A stretch of 64,000 bases of DNA from Hymenobacter aranciens (GTDB lineage Bacteria; Bacteroidota; Bacteroidia; Cytophagales; Hymenobacteraceae). The notes beneath the pieces are model-generated. The model worked only from the letters and a program-made list of their open reading frames with translations, searched no databases and was not told the origin of the DNA. This document shows, piece after piece, positions 26,835 through 35,118 of the stretch. The position numbers and the translations under genes were made by a program. How positions within the stretch are numbered: position 1 is the first letter of the stretch; each line of letters starts with the position of its first letter. The stretch covers positions 248,001-312,000 of the forward strand of contig NZ_JAUQSY010000001.1 in assembly GCF_030580865.1 (NCBI RefSeq), read 5' to 3'.

Positions 26835-29800
26835 TTACTGAATAACCACCCGGCGGCTCACCGAGCCCCCGGCCGTGCCCACGCGCAGCACGTAGGTGCC
26901 GGCCGCCACGCCGCGCACGTCGAGCGTGGTCCCGGCGGCATCGCGCTGCTGCGGCACGGCCACCGCCTGCCCCAGCACGTTGAGCAAGGTGCATTCCGTG
27001 GGCAGCTGCTGGTCAAACGTAACCCGCATGCTCCCGCTGGCCGGGTTGGGGTACACCGTCAGCAGCTCGGCGGCCAGCTGGGCGGCGGTAGCCGTCGGCC
27101 GGCCCGCCTCGAAGCGCAGGCTGAACCGGCCCGCCAGGGCCGTCGTGGCGGCCGTGAACGTGTAGGCGGGCTGCTGGTGCAGGTCGATGGTCTGGCCAGT
27201 AGCCGCGTCGAGCAGGTACACGGCCGTGCCGCCCAGGTTGAGCAGCTGCTCAGCGCTGAGGGTGTAGCTGCCGGCCTGGGGCAGGTTGATGGTCAGGGGC
27301 ACCACGGTGCTGGCGGTGAGCGTGGGCAGGCCGTTGATGGCCAACTCCTGCCCGCCGGCCACCGGCCAGGTCAGGTTGAGGCCGCTGGGGTTGGCCAGCT
27401 TCTCGGCATCGAAGCCGGTATCGAAGCCAGCGGTGGCACCGTTCTCAAAGTAAACGTGGGCCACATCCTCGTGGCCCGCGCCGCGCAGGGCCAGGGCCAC
27501 CAGCGGGCGGCTGTCGGCCGCACCCCGGTTGAAAGCCACCTGGCTGGTGCGGGAGGTCACCCGGTTGGCGTTGGTGAAAGCCAGCGCGCCGTTGCCGGCC
27601 GCCGTGCTCTTGCGCACGAAGAAGCCCTGCCCGGCCGCCACCAGCGGACTGATGCCCACACCATTCACGTAGCTGCGGTAGCCGCCGCTGTATTGCCCCG
27701 TGCTCTGGAACACGTAGAGCGCCGGCTCCATGTTGGTAAAGCTGGCTGCCGTGAGGGTGCTCCAGTCAATGGGCGCCGGGTAAGGGTTGCCCAGCAAATG
27801 CCAGCCCGCCTCTGCCTGCGGCCCCCGCGTCAGGTTGCCGATGGTCACGTTGCCGTTGGCCAGCGTCCCGCGGAAATTCACCACGGCCGTAGCCGGGATA
27901 TTCACCGTGTAGCCGCGGCCGTTGTCCATCGGGTCGCCGCTGCCGGGCGAGAAGAAGCCCTTGTCGAAGCTGTTGAGGGCCGTGGCCGGGCTGGTGCCCA
28001 GCAGCACCTCATAGTAGCCAAACACGGTGGGGTAGGGGGTAATCAGGTTGGGCGTAGCCGAGGTGTTATAGTTGGTATTGAACACCGGCGCGTAGCCGGT
28101 GGTCGTCAGGTCGGCCAGCAGGCCATTGCTCATCGGCGAAGCATAATGCCGGTAGCCGCTGCCGGCGTTCAGGCTGGGGTCGATGTAGCGCTGCATGGTG
28201 GCGCGGCCGTTTACCACGCCGCCGCTGTTCACCACCAGCGCTGTGCCGGCGGCATTGGAGAGCAGCGTCAGGTCTTGGCCGTTGGTGCGCAGGCTGCCGG
28301 TGAGGCTCAGGGCGCCCGCCACGGCGGCGGGGCCGCCCAGGCTCAGGCCGTTGCTGCCCACGCTCAAGTCCATGAAGGTGCTGGTCTGGCTGCCGCCGAG
28401 GCTCTGCAGCTCGGAGCCGGTAAAGGCCACAGTGCCGCCGGTGCTGGTCAGGGTGCCGTTGTTGGTGAAGGTGCCCGTCACGCTCAGCTGCCCACCCGCG
28501 ATGCTCAGGCGCCCGCCCGTCTCGATGGTGAGGTCGGCCACCGTCGTCGTGCCGGTGCCGATGGCCGGGTAGCGCGTGCGGCCCGCCGGGATGATAACGC
28601 TCTCATTCGCCGCGGGCACAATGCCCTGGCTCCAGTTGCCGGCCGTGGCCCAGGCGGTGGAGCTGGCGCCGGTCCAGGTGTTGGGTGCGGCGGCCACGGT
28701 CCACTTCTGGCACAGGCTGCCCGTGTATTCCCAGATGGCCAGCTGCACGCCCGCCGTCAGCGAAGCGGCGGGCACCTCAATAATCCGGTTGCTGGCCGCC
28801 GCCGGGCTGAAGGTAAAGGACCCATCGGCACTGCGCTCCAGCTTCATTTTCTGGCAGTCGTTGTTCAGCCAGTCCCAGATGCCGATGGTGGTGCCGTTAG
28901 CATTATTGCAGAAGGCCAGGTCGGCCACGCGGTTGCCATTAAGCGCATTGGCCACCTTGTAGAAGCCGTCGCCCACGGGCACGAGGTCCCAGCGCTGGCA
29001 CTGGGCGCCATTCCAGGGGCCCTGCGCAATCATCTCCCCGGCGTTGGCCGTGCAGCCCCAGGAGTCCCACACCAGCCCGCTGTTGCGGTTGGTAATCTTG
29101 TAGCGCCCGGCCGGCAGCCAGTTGCGGCTGATGATGGGCCAGTTGTTCACGTCGTACTTCAGCTGGGCCAGGTCGAGCTTGGCGTCGCCGTTGGCCGTCG
29201 TGCCATCATAGTAGTGCATCGACACGATGTTCACCCCGCCGTCGCGCAGCAGCCCGAAGTGCCCCGGCCCAATGTAGCGGCCCGAGGTGCCCAGCACCAG
29301 CGTGCCCACGCTGTTCACGCCGGCCTGGGTGGTGGCTTGGGCGTTGGTGGCGGTCAGCGCCACCCCGTTCTTATCGAGGAAAGGCCCCATCGGGCTGGTG
29401 CCCCGGCCCACTACAATGCGGTAGGTGCTGCTCTTGCCGTTGCAGCATAGCCCGCGGTTGGCGTAGTAATAGTAGAAACCGTTTTCCTTCACCAGGTAGG
29501 GGGCTTCCCAGTCGCGGGTGCCGCTGGTGGTGTTGCCGGCCACCCGCAGCACGGCCGTGCTATTGAGCTTGCCGCCGGTGGTGGGGTTGAGCTCCACCAC
29601 GCCCAGCCCGCCATTGAAGGAGCCGTAGTGCATATACACCCGCCCGTCGCTGTCCTTGAAGATGGCCGGGTCGATGGCATTGACGTTGGAAGAAGTAGTG
29701 GACGTCACCACCGCCTGCCCCAGGTCGGTCCAGCCATAGTTGGGCGCCGCCGGGTCGAGCGTGGGCGAGGTAGCCACCCCAATGGCCGAGCGCGGCGAGC

Positions 29801-30173
29801 CAAACGTCGAACAAGAGTAGTACAGGTAGTACTTGTTGTTCATGAAGATGCACTCCGGCGCCCAGTACGTATCCACGAAGCCGGGCACGGCCGTCGCAAT
29901 CCAGGCCGGCTTGCTGCTAAACACCGGCGCCGGCGCCGACGTCCAGTTGATAAGGTCGGTAGAGTACGCCGCGTAAATGCCCACCCCGGTAGTGAACATC
30001 CAGTACTTGTTGCCTTCTTTGATGATGTTGCTGGGGTCGTGGCTGCCGTTGGCGCCCTGCAGCGCCTGGGCCATCGGCGCCAGCAGCAGGCCGGTCAGGA
30101 GGAAAAAACAGCTGGCAAGTTGCCGGGCGCGGCCGCTGAGCCGCTTGCCCCAAGTGGGAAATAGTTGTGTCAT
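26835..30173 (-). CDS. Large secreted GH43 enzyme with RICIN, beta-rich region and T9SS tail
   Basis: This 1112-residue protein starts at ATG 30173 and has a signal peptide ending in MAQALQG. The GH43 propeller (about 35-345) has Asp in GSHDPSN, Asp in NAIDPAIF and Glu in DWEAPYL, and resembles endo-arabinanases (YWAPECIF, LYYSCSTFGS). A RICIN beta-trefoil (about 350-490) has WDSWGC, CQRWDL and CQKWTV. Then about 540 residues of Gly/Thr/Ser-rich beta structure follow (NWSQGIVPAANESVIIPAG, stacked TGTFTNNGTLTSTGG), with a segment containing GNPYPAPIDW, common in large Bacteroidota surface proteins. The final 75 residues (YPNPASGSM ... SRRVVIQ) are a T9SS sorting domain. It is paralogous to the gene at 9264 but twice as long. 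The middle region has no assigned role. Confidence 0.88.
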   Translation of the reverse strand: MTQLFPTWGKRLSGRARQLASCFFLLTGLLLAPMAQALQGANGSHDPSNIIKEGNKYWMFTTGVGIYAAYSTDLINWTSAPAPVFSSKPAWIATAVPGFVDTYWAPECIFMNNKYYLYYSCSTFGSPRSAIGVATSPTLDPAAPNYGWTDLGQAVVTSTTSSNVNAIDPAIFKDSDGRVYMHYGSFNGGLGVVELNPTTGGKLNSTAVLRVAGNTTSGTRDWEAPYLVKENGFYYYYANRGLCCNGKSSTYRIVVGRGTSPMGPFLDKNGVALTATNAQATTQAGVNSVGTLVLGTSGRYIGPGHFGLLRDGGVNIVSMHYYDGTTANGDAKLDLAQLKYDVNNWPIISRNWLPAGRYKITNRNSGLVWDSWGCTANAGEMIAQGPWNGAQCQRWDLVPVGDGFYKVANALNGNRVADLAFCNNANGTTIGIWDWLNNDCQKMKLERSADGSFTFSPAAASNRIIEVPAASLTAGVQLAIWEYTGSLCQKWTVAAAPNTWTGASSTAWATAGNWSQGIVPAANESVIIPAGRTRYPAIGTGTTTVADLTIETGGRLSIAGGQLSVTGTFTNNGTLTSTGGTVAFTGSELQSLGGSQTSTFMDLSVGSNGLSLGGPAAVAGALSLTGSLRTNGQDLTLLSNAAGTALVVNSGGVVNGRATMQRYIDPSLNAGSGYRHYASPMSNGLLADLTTTGYAPVFNTNYNTSATPNLITPYPTVFGYYEVLLGTSPATALNSFDKGFFSPGSGDPMDNGRGYTVNIPATAVVNFRGTLANGNVTIGNLTRGPQAEAGWHLLGNPYPAPIDWSTLTAASFTNMEPALYVFQSTGQYSGGYRSYVNGVGISPLVAAGQGFFVRKSTAAGNGALAFTNANRVTSRTSQVAFNRGAADSRPLVALALRGAGHEDVAHVYFENGATAGFDTGFDAEKLANPSGLNLTWPVAGGQELAINGLPTLTASTVVPLTINLPQAGSYTLSAEQLLNLGGTAVYLLDAATGQTIDLHQQPAYTFTAATTALAGRFSLRFEAGRPTATAAQLAAELLTVYPNPASGSMRVTFDQQLPTECTLLNVLGQAVAVPQQRDAAGTTLDVRGVAAGTYVLRVGTAGGSVSRRVVIQ

Positions 30174-30308
30174 GTGGTGGGAATTGTGAAAAAGTTGGAA
30201 TAGCTCGTTAAGCGGGCGCATCCGCGGCCCCAGGGTAGGTAAGGACTGGCGGCAATCGGCGGGCGCGCCTCCGGGAAGCGCGCCCGCCGTGGCCCCGGCC
30301 CCGGCCGC

Positions 30309-32357
30309 CTACGACAGCACTTCTTTCGCTTCAATCTCGGCCGGCTCGCTCGCCAGCACCAGCTGCGCCTGCCGCAGCACGTTCGCCACCGAGAAGCCGA
30401 ACAGCTCCAGCACCGCCTCGCCGGGCCCCGACTCGCCAAAGCGGTTCAGGCCGATGACCGTGCCCTCGTCGGTCACGTACTTGTGCCAGCCCATCGGCGA
30501 GCCCGCCTCAATGGCCACGCGCTTGCGCACCGTGAGCGGCAATACTTCGCGCTGATAAGCCTTCGGCTGCCGCTCGAATAGCTCCCAGCTGGGCATGCTC
30601 ACCACGCGAGTGGCTACGCCCTGCAGCTCCAGCTGCTGCTGCGCCTCCATCGCCAGCGCCACTTCCGAGCCGGTGGCCAGCAGCAGCAGCTCCGGCGCAC
30701 CGCTGGCCGCCTCGCTCAGGATGTAAGCCCCGCGCGCCACGCCCTCGCGGGCCAAGCCATACTTCTGCTGGTCCAGAATCGGCAGCTTCTGCCGGCTCAG
30801 TATCAGCACCACCGGCGACTTGGGCAGGGTCATCGCCACGCGCCAGGCTTCCACGGTCTCGTTGGCATCGGCCGGTCGTAGCACCACGATGTTGGGGATG
30901 GTGCGCAGCGCCGCCACCTGTTCCACCGGCTGGTGCGTGGGCCCGTCTTCGCCCAGCCCGATGCTGTCGTGGGTAAAGACGAACGTCGCCGCCGTTTCGG
31001 CCAGCGCCGACAGCCGGATGGCCCCGCGCATGTAGTCGCTGAAGGTGAGGAAGGTGCCGCCGTACGTCCGCAGCCCGCCGTGGTGCGCAATGCCGTTCAT
31101 GGCCGCCCCCATGGCATGCTCCCGCACTCCAAACCAGATGTTGGTGTGCCCGTAGCTGCCCGGCTGAAAGCTCACGGCGCTACTGGTCGGCATCTCGTTC
31201 GAGCTGGCCAAATCCGCCGAGCCCCCAAACAAGAACGGCACTGCCTGCTTCAAGGCCGTCAGCGCCTTGCCCGAAGCCTGTCGCGTCGCCAGCGCCCCAT
31301 CGGCCGGCGTAAACACCGGCAGCCCCGCATCCCAGCCTTCCGGCAGCTCCCCTGCAAACGCGGTGCGAAACTGCGCCGCCTCCGCTGCAAACTCCTGCCC
31401 ATAAGCGCCGAGCTGTTTTTCCCATTCGCCCTGCAGCTGCGCCCCGCGCTGCCCCGCCTCGGCCAAATGTTCCTGCACCGCCGCCGGCACCACAAACGTC
31501 GCCTCCGGGTCAAAGCCAAAGAATTCCTTGGCCTTCTTCACGTTCTCCGCCCCCAGCGGCGAGCCGTGCACCTTACTGGTGCCCTGCCCCGGGCTGCCAA
31601 AGCCAATAATAGTCTTGATGGAAATCAGCGAAGGTCGCTCTGTCTCGTCCTGCGCTGCCCGAATGGCCGCCTCGATGGCATCCAGGTCATTACCGTCAGC
31701 CACGCGTTGCGTGTGCCAGCCATAAGCCGCAAACCGGGCCAGCGCATCCTCGCTGTAGGTCAGATTAGTAGGCCCATCGAGGCAGATGTCATTGTCGTCG
31801 TAAAGGTAGATGAGCTTGCCCAGCTTGAGGTGCCCCGCCAGCGAAGCCGCCTCGGCCGCAATGCCCTCCATCAGGTCGCCGTCGCTCACAATGGCGTAGG
31901 TGTAGTGGTCCATCAGCGCGTGGCCGGGCCGGTTGTACACCGCCGCCAGGTGCGCCTCGGCCATCGCCATGCCCACGCCATTGGCGAAGCCCTGCCCCAG
32001 GGGCCCGGTCGTCACCTCCACGCCCGGCGTTATGTGCGACTCGGGGTGGCCCGGCGTGCGCGAGTGCAGCTGCCGGAAGCCCTTCAAATCATCGAGCATC
32101 AAATCGTAGCCGTACAAATGCAGCAGGCTGTACAGCAACGCCGAGCCGTGCCCGGCCGAGAGTACAAAACGGTCGCGGTTAGGCCATTGCGGGTCCTGCG
32201 GATTGAAGCGCAAAAAGCGCGAAAACAGCACGTAAGCCATCGGCGCCGCGCCCAGCGGCAGGCCCGGGTGGCCCGAATTGGCCGCCTGCACCATATCAAC
32301 AGAAAGGAGGCGAATGGTACTGACGCTCTGCGCCGCAAGGGAAGAAGAATTGCTCAT
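30309..32357 (-). CDS. tkt: Transketolase
   Basis: This 682-residue thiamine-diphosphate enzyme moves two-carbon units between sugar phosphates and so processes the xylulose-5-phosphate made by AraD. Visible motifs are the N-terminal [64 protein letters not shown] and the ThDP/Mg motif [19 protein letters not shown]...DDNDICLDG. The C-terminal half has [18 protein letters not shown] and [17 protein letters not shown]. The length is normal. Its own dyad operator lies 75 bp upstream of the start codon, tying central metabolism to arabinose supply. The GH43-RICIN gene follows after 135 bp on the same strand. A second transketolase elsewhere in the genome is likely. Confidence 0.96.
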   Translation of the reverse strand: MSNSSSLAAQSVSTIRLLSVDMVQAANSGHPGLPLGAAPMAYVLFSRFLRFNPQDPQWPNRDRFVLSAGHGSALLYSLLHLYGYDLMLDDLKGFRQLHSRTPGHPESHITPGVEVTTGPLGQGFANGVGMAMAEAHLAAVYNRPGHALMDHYTYAIVSDGDLMEGIAAEAASLAGHLKLGKLIYLYDDNDICLDGPTNLTYSEDALARFAAYGWHTQRVADGNDLDAIEAAIRAAQDETERPSLISIKTIIGFGSPGQGTSKVHGSPLGAENVKKAKEFFGFDPEATFVVPAAVQEHLAEAGQRGAQLQGEWEKQLGAYGQEFAAEAAQFRTAFAGELPEGWDAGLPVFTPADGALATRQASGKALTALKQAVPFLFGGSADLASSNEMPTSSAVSFQPGSYGHTNIWFGVREHAMGAAMNGIAHHGGLRTYGGTFLTFSDYMRGAIRLSALAETAATFVFTHDSIGLGEDGPTHQPVEQVAALRTIPNIVVLRPADANETVEAWRVAMTLPKSPVVLILSRQKLPILDQQKYGLAREGVARGAYILSEAASGAPELLLLATGSEVALAMEAQQQLELQGVATRVVSMPSWELFERQPKAYQREVLPLTVRKRVAIEAGSPMGWHKYVTDEGTVIGLNRFGESGPGEAVLELFGFSVANVLRQAQLVLASEPAEIEAKEVLS

Positions 32358-32431
32358 GAGAAAGAATGATGAATCAAAGGGTTAGCAGGCTTAGGCCGGA
32401 AGCCAGGAGGGTTTCAGCGTTTGATTGAATA

Positions 32432-32449
32432 TGCACAATCGATTGTGCA
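32432..32449. promoter_or_regulatory. Predicted LacI-type operator upstream of transketolase
   Basis: TGCACAATCGATTGTGCA is a perfect 18-bp palindrome, the most symmetric member of the CACAAWCGWTTGTG set. It lies between the endo-arabinanase-like gene and the transketolase gene, both on the minus strand, 75 bp before the transketolase start. The matching -7 box is unclear. Confidence 0.72.
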
Positions 32450-32473
32450 AAAGGTCAAATAAAAATGACGAGT

Positions 32474-33463
32474 TCAGGGCCGGTTTGCCAAAGTCGGCCA
32501 CCCTTCCGCATCCCAGCTCAGGGGCTCGATGCGCAGCTTCGAGCGTCCCTTGTTGGCAGCGTCGTAGCCGTGGAATGCCAGGTAATCAATGCCATCGAAG
32601 GAGCTGACGGCGTTGTGGCCCACGCCGAACCAGCTTTTGTCGCCGGCCAGCACCAGCGTGCCGCCGCCCTGTTCCAGGCTGAGGCCGGCGCGGTCAAGGT
32701 AGGGACCGGTCAGGGCTTTCGAGCGGCCTACTACCATCTTGTAGGTGCTCTGCGGACCCCGGCAGCAGTAATCGAAGGAGGTAAAGAGGTAGTAGTAAGC
32801 ACCTTTTTTAAAGATGAAAGGCGCTTCAATGGCGCCGTCGCCGGGCAGCGAGTCGTTGAGCTTCGGGTCGCGGGGGCGGCGGGCCAGGGTGCGCCACTGC
32901 TCGGGCTGGGCGGGGGCCGTGAGGTCGGGTTGTAGCTGCACCAGCTTGATGCCGCCCCAGAACGAGCCGAACGTCAGCCAGGGCCGGCCGACTTCGTCGC
33001 GTATCAGGTTGGGGTCGATGGCGTTCCACATGTCGCGCCCGGGCACCGACTGAATCACGCGGCCGTGGTCTTCCCAGCGGTAGTCGGGTGACTTGGTATC
33101 CAGGGTTTTATTGGTGGCCAGGCCAATGCAGGACGTATTCTTGCCAAAGGCCGACACGGAGTAGAACAGGTAGTAGCGCCCGTCGTGAAAGGAAATGTCG
33201 GGTGCCCAGATGTGGTTGTCGCGGAAGCCGGGCACGGCCTGCGTGGCCCAGGCCGGCGCGCTGGCAAACACCGGCGGCGCGGGCGTCCAATGCTGCCGGT
33301 CAGGCGAGGTCCACACGGCAATGCCCTTGCCGGTGCCGAAGAGGTAATACGTGCCATTCTGCCGGATGAGCACCGGGTCGTGTATCGGGATGGCCGCCGG
33401 GCCATTCTGTGCCCAACTCCTCAAACTCAATAGCAACAGGATGCCAGCAAAGACGGCCTTCAT
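32474..33463 (-). CDS. GH43 endo-1,5-alpha-L-arabinanase-like enzyme
   Basis: This 329-residue protein has a short signal peptide ending in RSWAQN. It is a stand-alone GH43 propeller resembling arabinan endo-1,5-arabinosidases. The general base is Asp in PIHDPVLI, then HIWAPDISFHDGRYYLFYS, Asp in WNAIDPNLI, TFGSFWGGI, and the acid Glu in GAIEAPFIF. The motif YYYLFTSFDYCCRG, followed by YKMVVGRSKALTGPY, is typical of endo-arabinanases. It would shorten arabinan chains for the SusCD system, in the periplasm or outside. Predicted operators lie just upstream of its start. It is the first gene of the minus-strand block. Confidence 0.9.
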   Translation of the reverse strand: MKAVFAGILLLLSLRSWAQNGPAAIPIHDPVLIRQNGTYYLFGTGKGIAVWTSPDRQHWTPAPPVFASAPAWATQAVPGFRDNHIWAPDISFHDGRYYLFYSVSAFGKNTSCIGLATNKTLDTKSPDYRWEDHGRVIQSVPGRDMWNAIDPNLIRDEVGRPWLTFGSFWGGIKLVQLQPDLTAPAQPEQWRTLARRPRDPKLNDSLPGDGAIEAPFIFKKGAYYYLFTSFDYCCRGPQSTYKMVVGRSKALTGPYLDRAGLSLEQGGGTLVLAGDKSWFGVGHNAVSSFDGIDYLAFHGYDAANKGRSKLRIEPLSWDAEGWPTLANRP

Positions 33464-33477
33464 AGGGAAGTAGGTTA

Positions 33478-33491
33478 CATAAACGTTTGTG
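33478..33491. promoter_or_regulatory. Predicted LacI-type operator at the arabinanase gene
   Basis: On the minus strand this reads CACAAACGTTTATG, matching the CACAAWCGWTTGTG dyad except at one base. It directly abuts TAACCTAC (33470-33477), a weak -7-like box, in the arrangement seen at the proximal susC site. A further degenerate half-match lies at 33498-33511. If this -7 box is real, the transcript would begin only a few bases before the ATG. Confidence 0.55.
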
Positions 33492-33511
33492 CAAGTTGCA
33501 CACGTTTGGGG

Positions 33512-33778
33512 AAATCATCAAAAATGTGCAGAGCAGCAGCTAGTGAAAAACGGGCCTCATACTAGCTCGTAGCGTTTCATCGAGAATGCGGTTTCCAGCC
33601 GCGCTAGGATAATGTTAAAGCCTGGATTTTGCTTTATAATTTTCTTGAAAACAGGGGTTTATTATTAAGTCAGTTGGTTCTGAAAAGGGCCGGTAATATA
33701 GCTTTTAGATGGGCTTCCTGGAGCTTTGCGGATGGCAGGAGAAAAATATTATGTGGCGCAAGTCAAAAATAAATTTCA
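33512..33778. other. Spacer between divergent regulated genes
   Basis: AT-rich DNA between the control sites of the minus-strand arabinanase gene and the plus-strand beta-trefoil gene. I see no gene or clear further operator in it. Confidence 0.45.
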
Positions 33779-33792
33779 CACAATCGTTTGTG
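33779..33792. promoter_or_regulatory. Predicted LacI-type operator at the beta-trefoil gene
   Basis: CACAATCGTTTGTG is the reverse complement of the susC sites. It overlaps the -33 TTG, and its centre is 26.5 bp before the -7 box, exactly as for the distal susC site. Confidence 0.75.
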
Positions 33793-33819
33793 ATAATTCC
33801 GAAAGAAATTCTACATTTG
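33788..33819 (+). promoter_or_regulatory. Predicted promoter of the beta-trefoil gene
   Basis: TTG (33788-33790) and TACATTTG (33812-33819) are spaced by 21 bp, the same spacing as at susC. The leader to the ATG at 33896 is about 70 nt. Confidence 0.65.
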
Positions 33820-33895
33820 TCGGCCGACAAGCTGCAATAGCCGGCTGGGCAACAACCGCTTTTCAATCCATCACCCCCTCTTTTCAAAATTCCCC

Positions 33896-34741
33896 ATGAA
33901 AAAATTCGTACTTCTCGGCTCTCTCATGGCCCTGGCGCTGCTTGGTTCCAATCAGTCGCAGGCCCAAACTGCTGGCCTCGTTGATGGTGGCACGTATAAG
34001 TTCACGCACCACGGCGTGGTGGACCCCACCACCGGCACGCCTTTATGCCTCGATGTGGATTTCGACTCGCAGGTAGCTGGCGCCAGCATCGGGCAGTGGC
34101 TCGACAATGGCATTGATGCCCAGCGCTTCATCCTGGAGCTGCAAACCGATGGCTCCTACAAAATCCGCCATAAAAACACCCAGCTCTACGTGCAGCCGGT
34201 GGGCGGCGCCACGGCGGCAACCACCCAAATCGAGCAGAACGTTTCGACCAACGACGACACGCAGCGCTGGATTATTACCGACACCGGCGCCGACGGCTAC
34301 AAGCTCATTCTTAAGGCCACGGCGACGGCCGCCCTGCCCCAGGCCCTGGAAGTAGGTTTCGGCAGCAACGTGCCCGGCGCCCGCGTCAATTTGTTCGACG
34401 ACAACGGTTTCGTGCCTGCCCAGCGTTGGGATTTGACCCTGATTCCGGCCACTCCTACCGGCACCCGCCAAGCCAGCGAGTCGGTGCTGAAAGCGGAAGT
34501 TTTCCCCAACCCGGCCGCCGCCGCCCAAGCACTTAAAGTCCAGGTAACGACCATCAGCGCCGGCCCGGCTACGCTGGAATTGCTCGACATGCTGGGCCGC
34601 CCGGTGGCGCAGCAGGCGGCTACCCTGGTGGCTGGCCCCAATACCGTGGCGCTGCGCACGCCCACGCTGGCGGCGGGCATCTACGTGGTGCGCGTGCAGC
34701 AGGGGGGCTTCGTGCAGCAGACCCGCCTGGTTCAGAAGTAG
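33896..34741 (+). CDS. Secreted beta-trefoil (RICIN-like) protein with T9SS tail
   Basis: This 281-residue protein has a signal peptide ending in QSQAQT. Residues 25-185 form a three-fold repeated RICIN-like beta-trefoil: repeats carry GxxIGQWLDNGIDAQRF, QIEQNVSTNDDTQRW and VNLFDDNGFVPAQRWDL, each a variant of the QxW motif. The C-terminal 80 residues (VFPNPAAAA ... RLVQK) are a T9SS sorting domain. There is no catalytic domain, so it may be a surface lectin that holds arabinose-rich glycans near the enzymes. It has its own operator-controlled promoter and a strong terminator, so it is made alone and perhaps in large amounts. The binding sugar is unknown. Confidence 0.82.
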   Translation: MKKFVLLGSLMALALLGSNQSQAQTAGLVDGGTYKFTHHGVVDPTTGTPLCLDVDFDSQVAGASIGQWLDNGIDAQRFILELQTDGSYKIRHKNTQLYVQPVGGATAATTQIEQNVSTNDDTQRWIITDTGADGYKLILKATATAALPQALEVGFGSNVPGARVNLFDDNGFVPAQRWDLTLIPATPTGTRQASESVLKAEVFPNPAAAAQALKVQVTTISAGPATLELLDMLGRPVAQQAATLVAGPNTVALRTPTLAAGIYVVRVQQGGFVQQTRLVQK

Positions 34742-34775
34742 TAATGCAAGCTGCAGCGCAGCTGTGCGGCCCATA

Positions 34776-34811
34776 AAAAAAGCGCCTGAGCTCCGGTTCA
34801 GGCGCTTTTTT
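34776..34811 (+). terminator. Intrinsic terminator after the beta-trefoil gene
   Basis: AAAAAAGCGCCTGA (34776-34789) pairs with TCAGGCGCTTTTTT (34798-34811) around an 8-base loop and ends in a T-run. It isolates the beta-trefoil gene from lacI. Confidence 0.88.
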
Positions 34812-34892
34812 GGTGCTTACTTTAGCTCGGCTCACTTAAGATTGCCAGCCACCAACCATAGCCAGGAAAGCCGGTTTGCCAGCTTTAGCTAG

Positions 34893-34900
34893 TAACTTTG
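34893..34900 (+). promoter_or_regulatory. Predicted -7 box of the regulator gene
   Basis: TAACTTTG fits the TAnnTTTG consensus; no well-spaced -33 TTG was found. A transcript from here would have a leader of about 210 nt before the regulator start codon. The operator lies 6 bp downstream, over the expected start point. Confidence 0.45.
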
Positions 34901-34906
34901 ACTGCT

Positions 34907-34920
34907 CACAAACGATTGTG
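34907..34920. promoter_or_regulatory. Predicted LacI-type operator upstream of the regulator gene
   Basis: CACAAACGATTGTG is identical to both susC sites. Its position just downstream of a -7 box predicts that the regulator represses its own gene. Confidence 0.72.
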
Positions 34921-35118
34921 CTACGTGCTGCTGAAGCAGGCCTGCCGGATAGGTCAGCGCGTCGAATTCGGCGTAGATTTTCGACTACCGGCTGGCTTAT
35001 CCGCCGAATCCGTTGTTTCTTTCTGACTTTAGCGAGTCCGGTGGTTGTTAGGGCGGCGTTCCTGCTGCCGCTGCCAGCTCTCTATTCTACCTAAGCGCCC
35101 TCCATAACGCTCTGATTT

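Noticed and set aside
26571..29450. 959-codon open frame on the plus strand
   Set aside because: It is antisense to the GH43-RICIN gene, lacks any recognisable domain, and arises from high GC codon use.
34876..35094. 72-codon frame upstream of the LacI gene
   Set aside because: It starts before the predicted -7 box and operator, and has no recognisable features.
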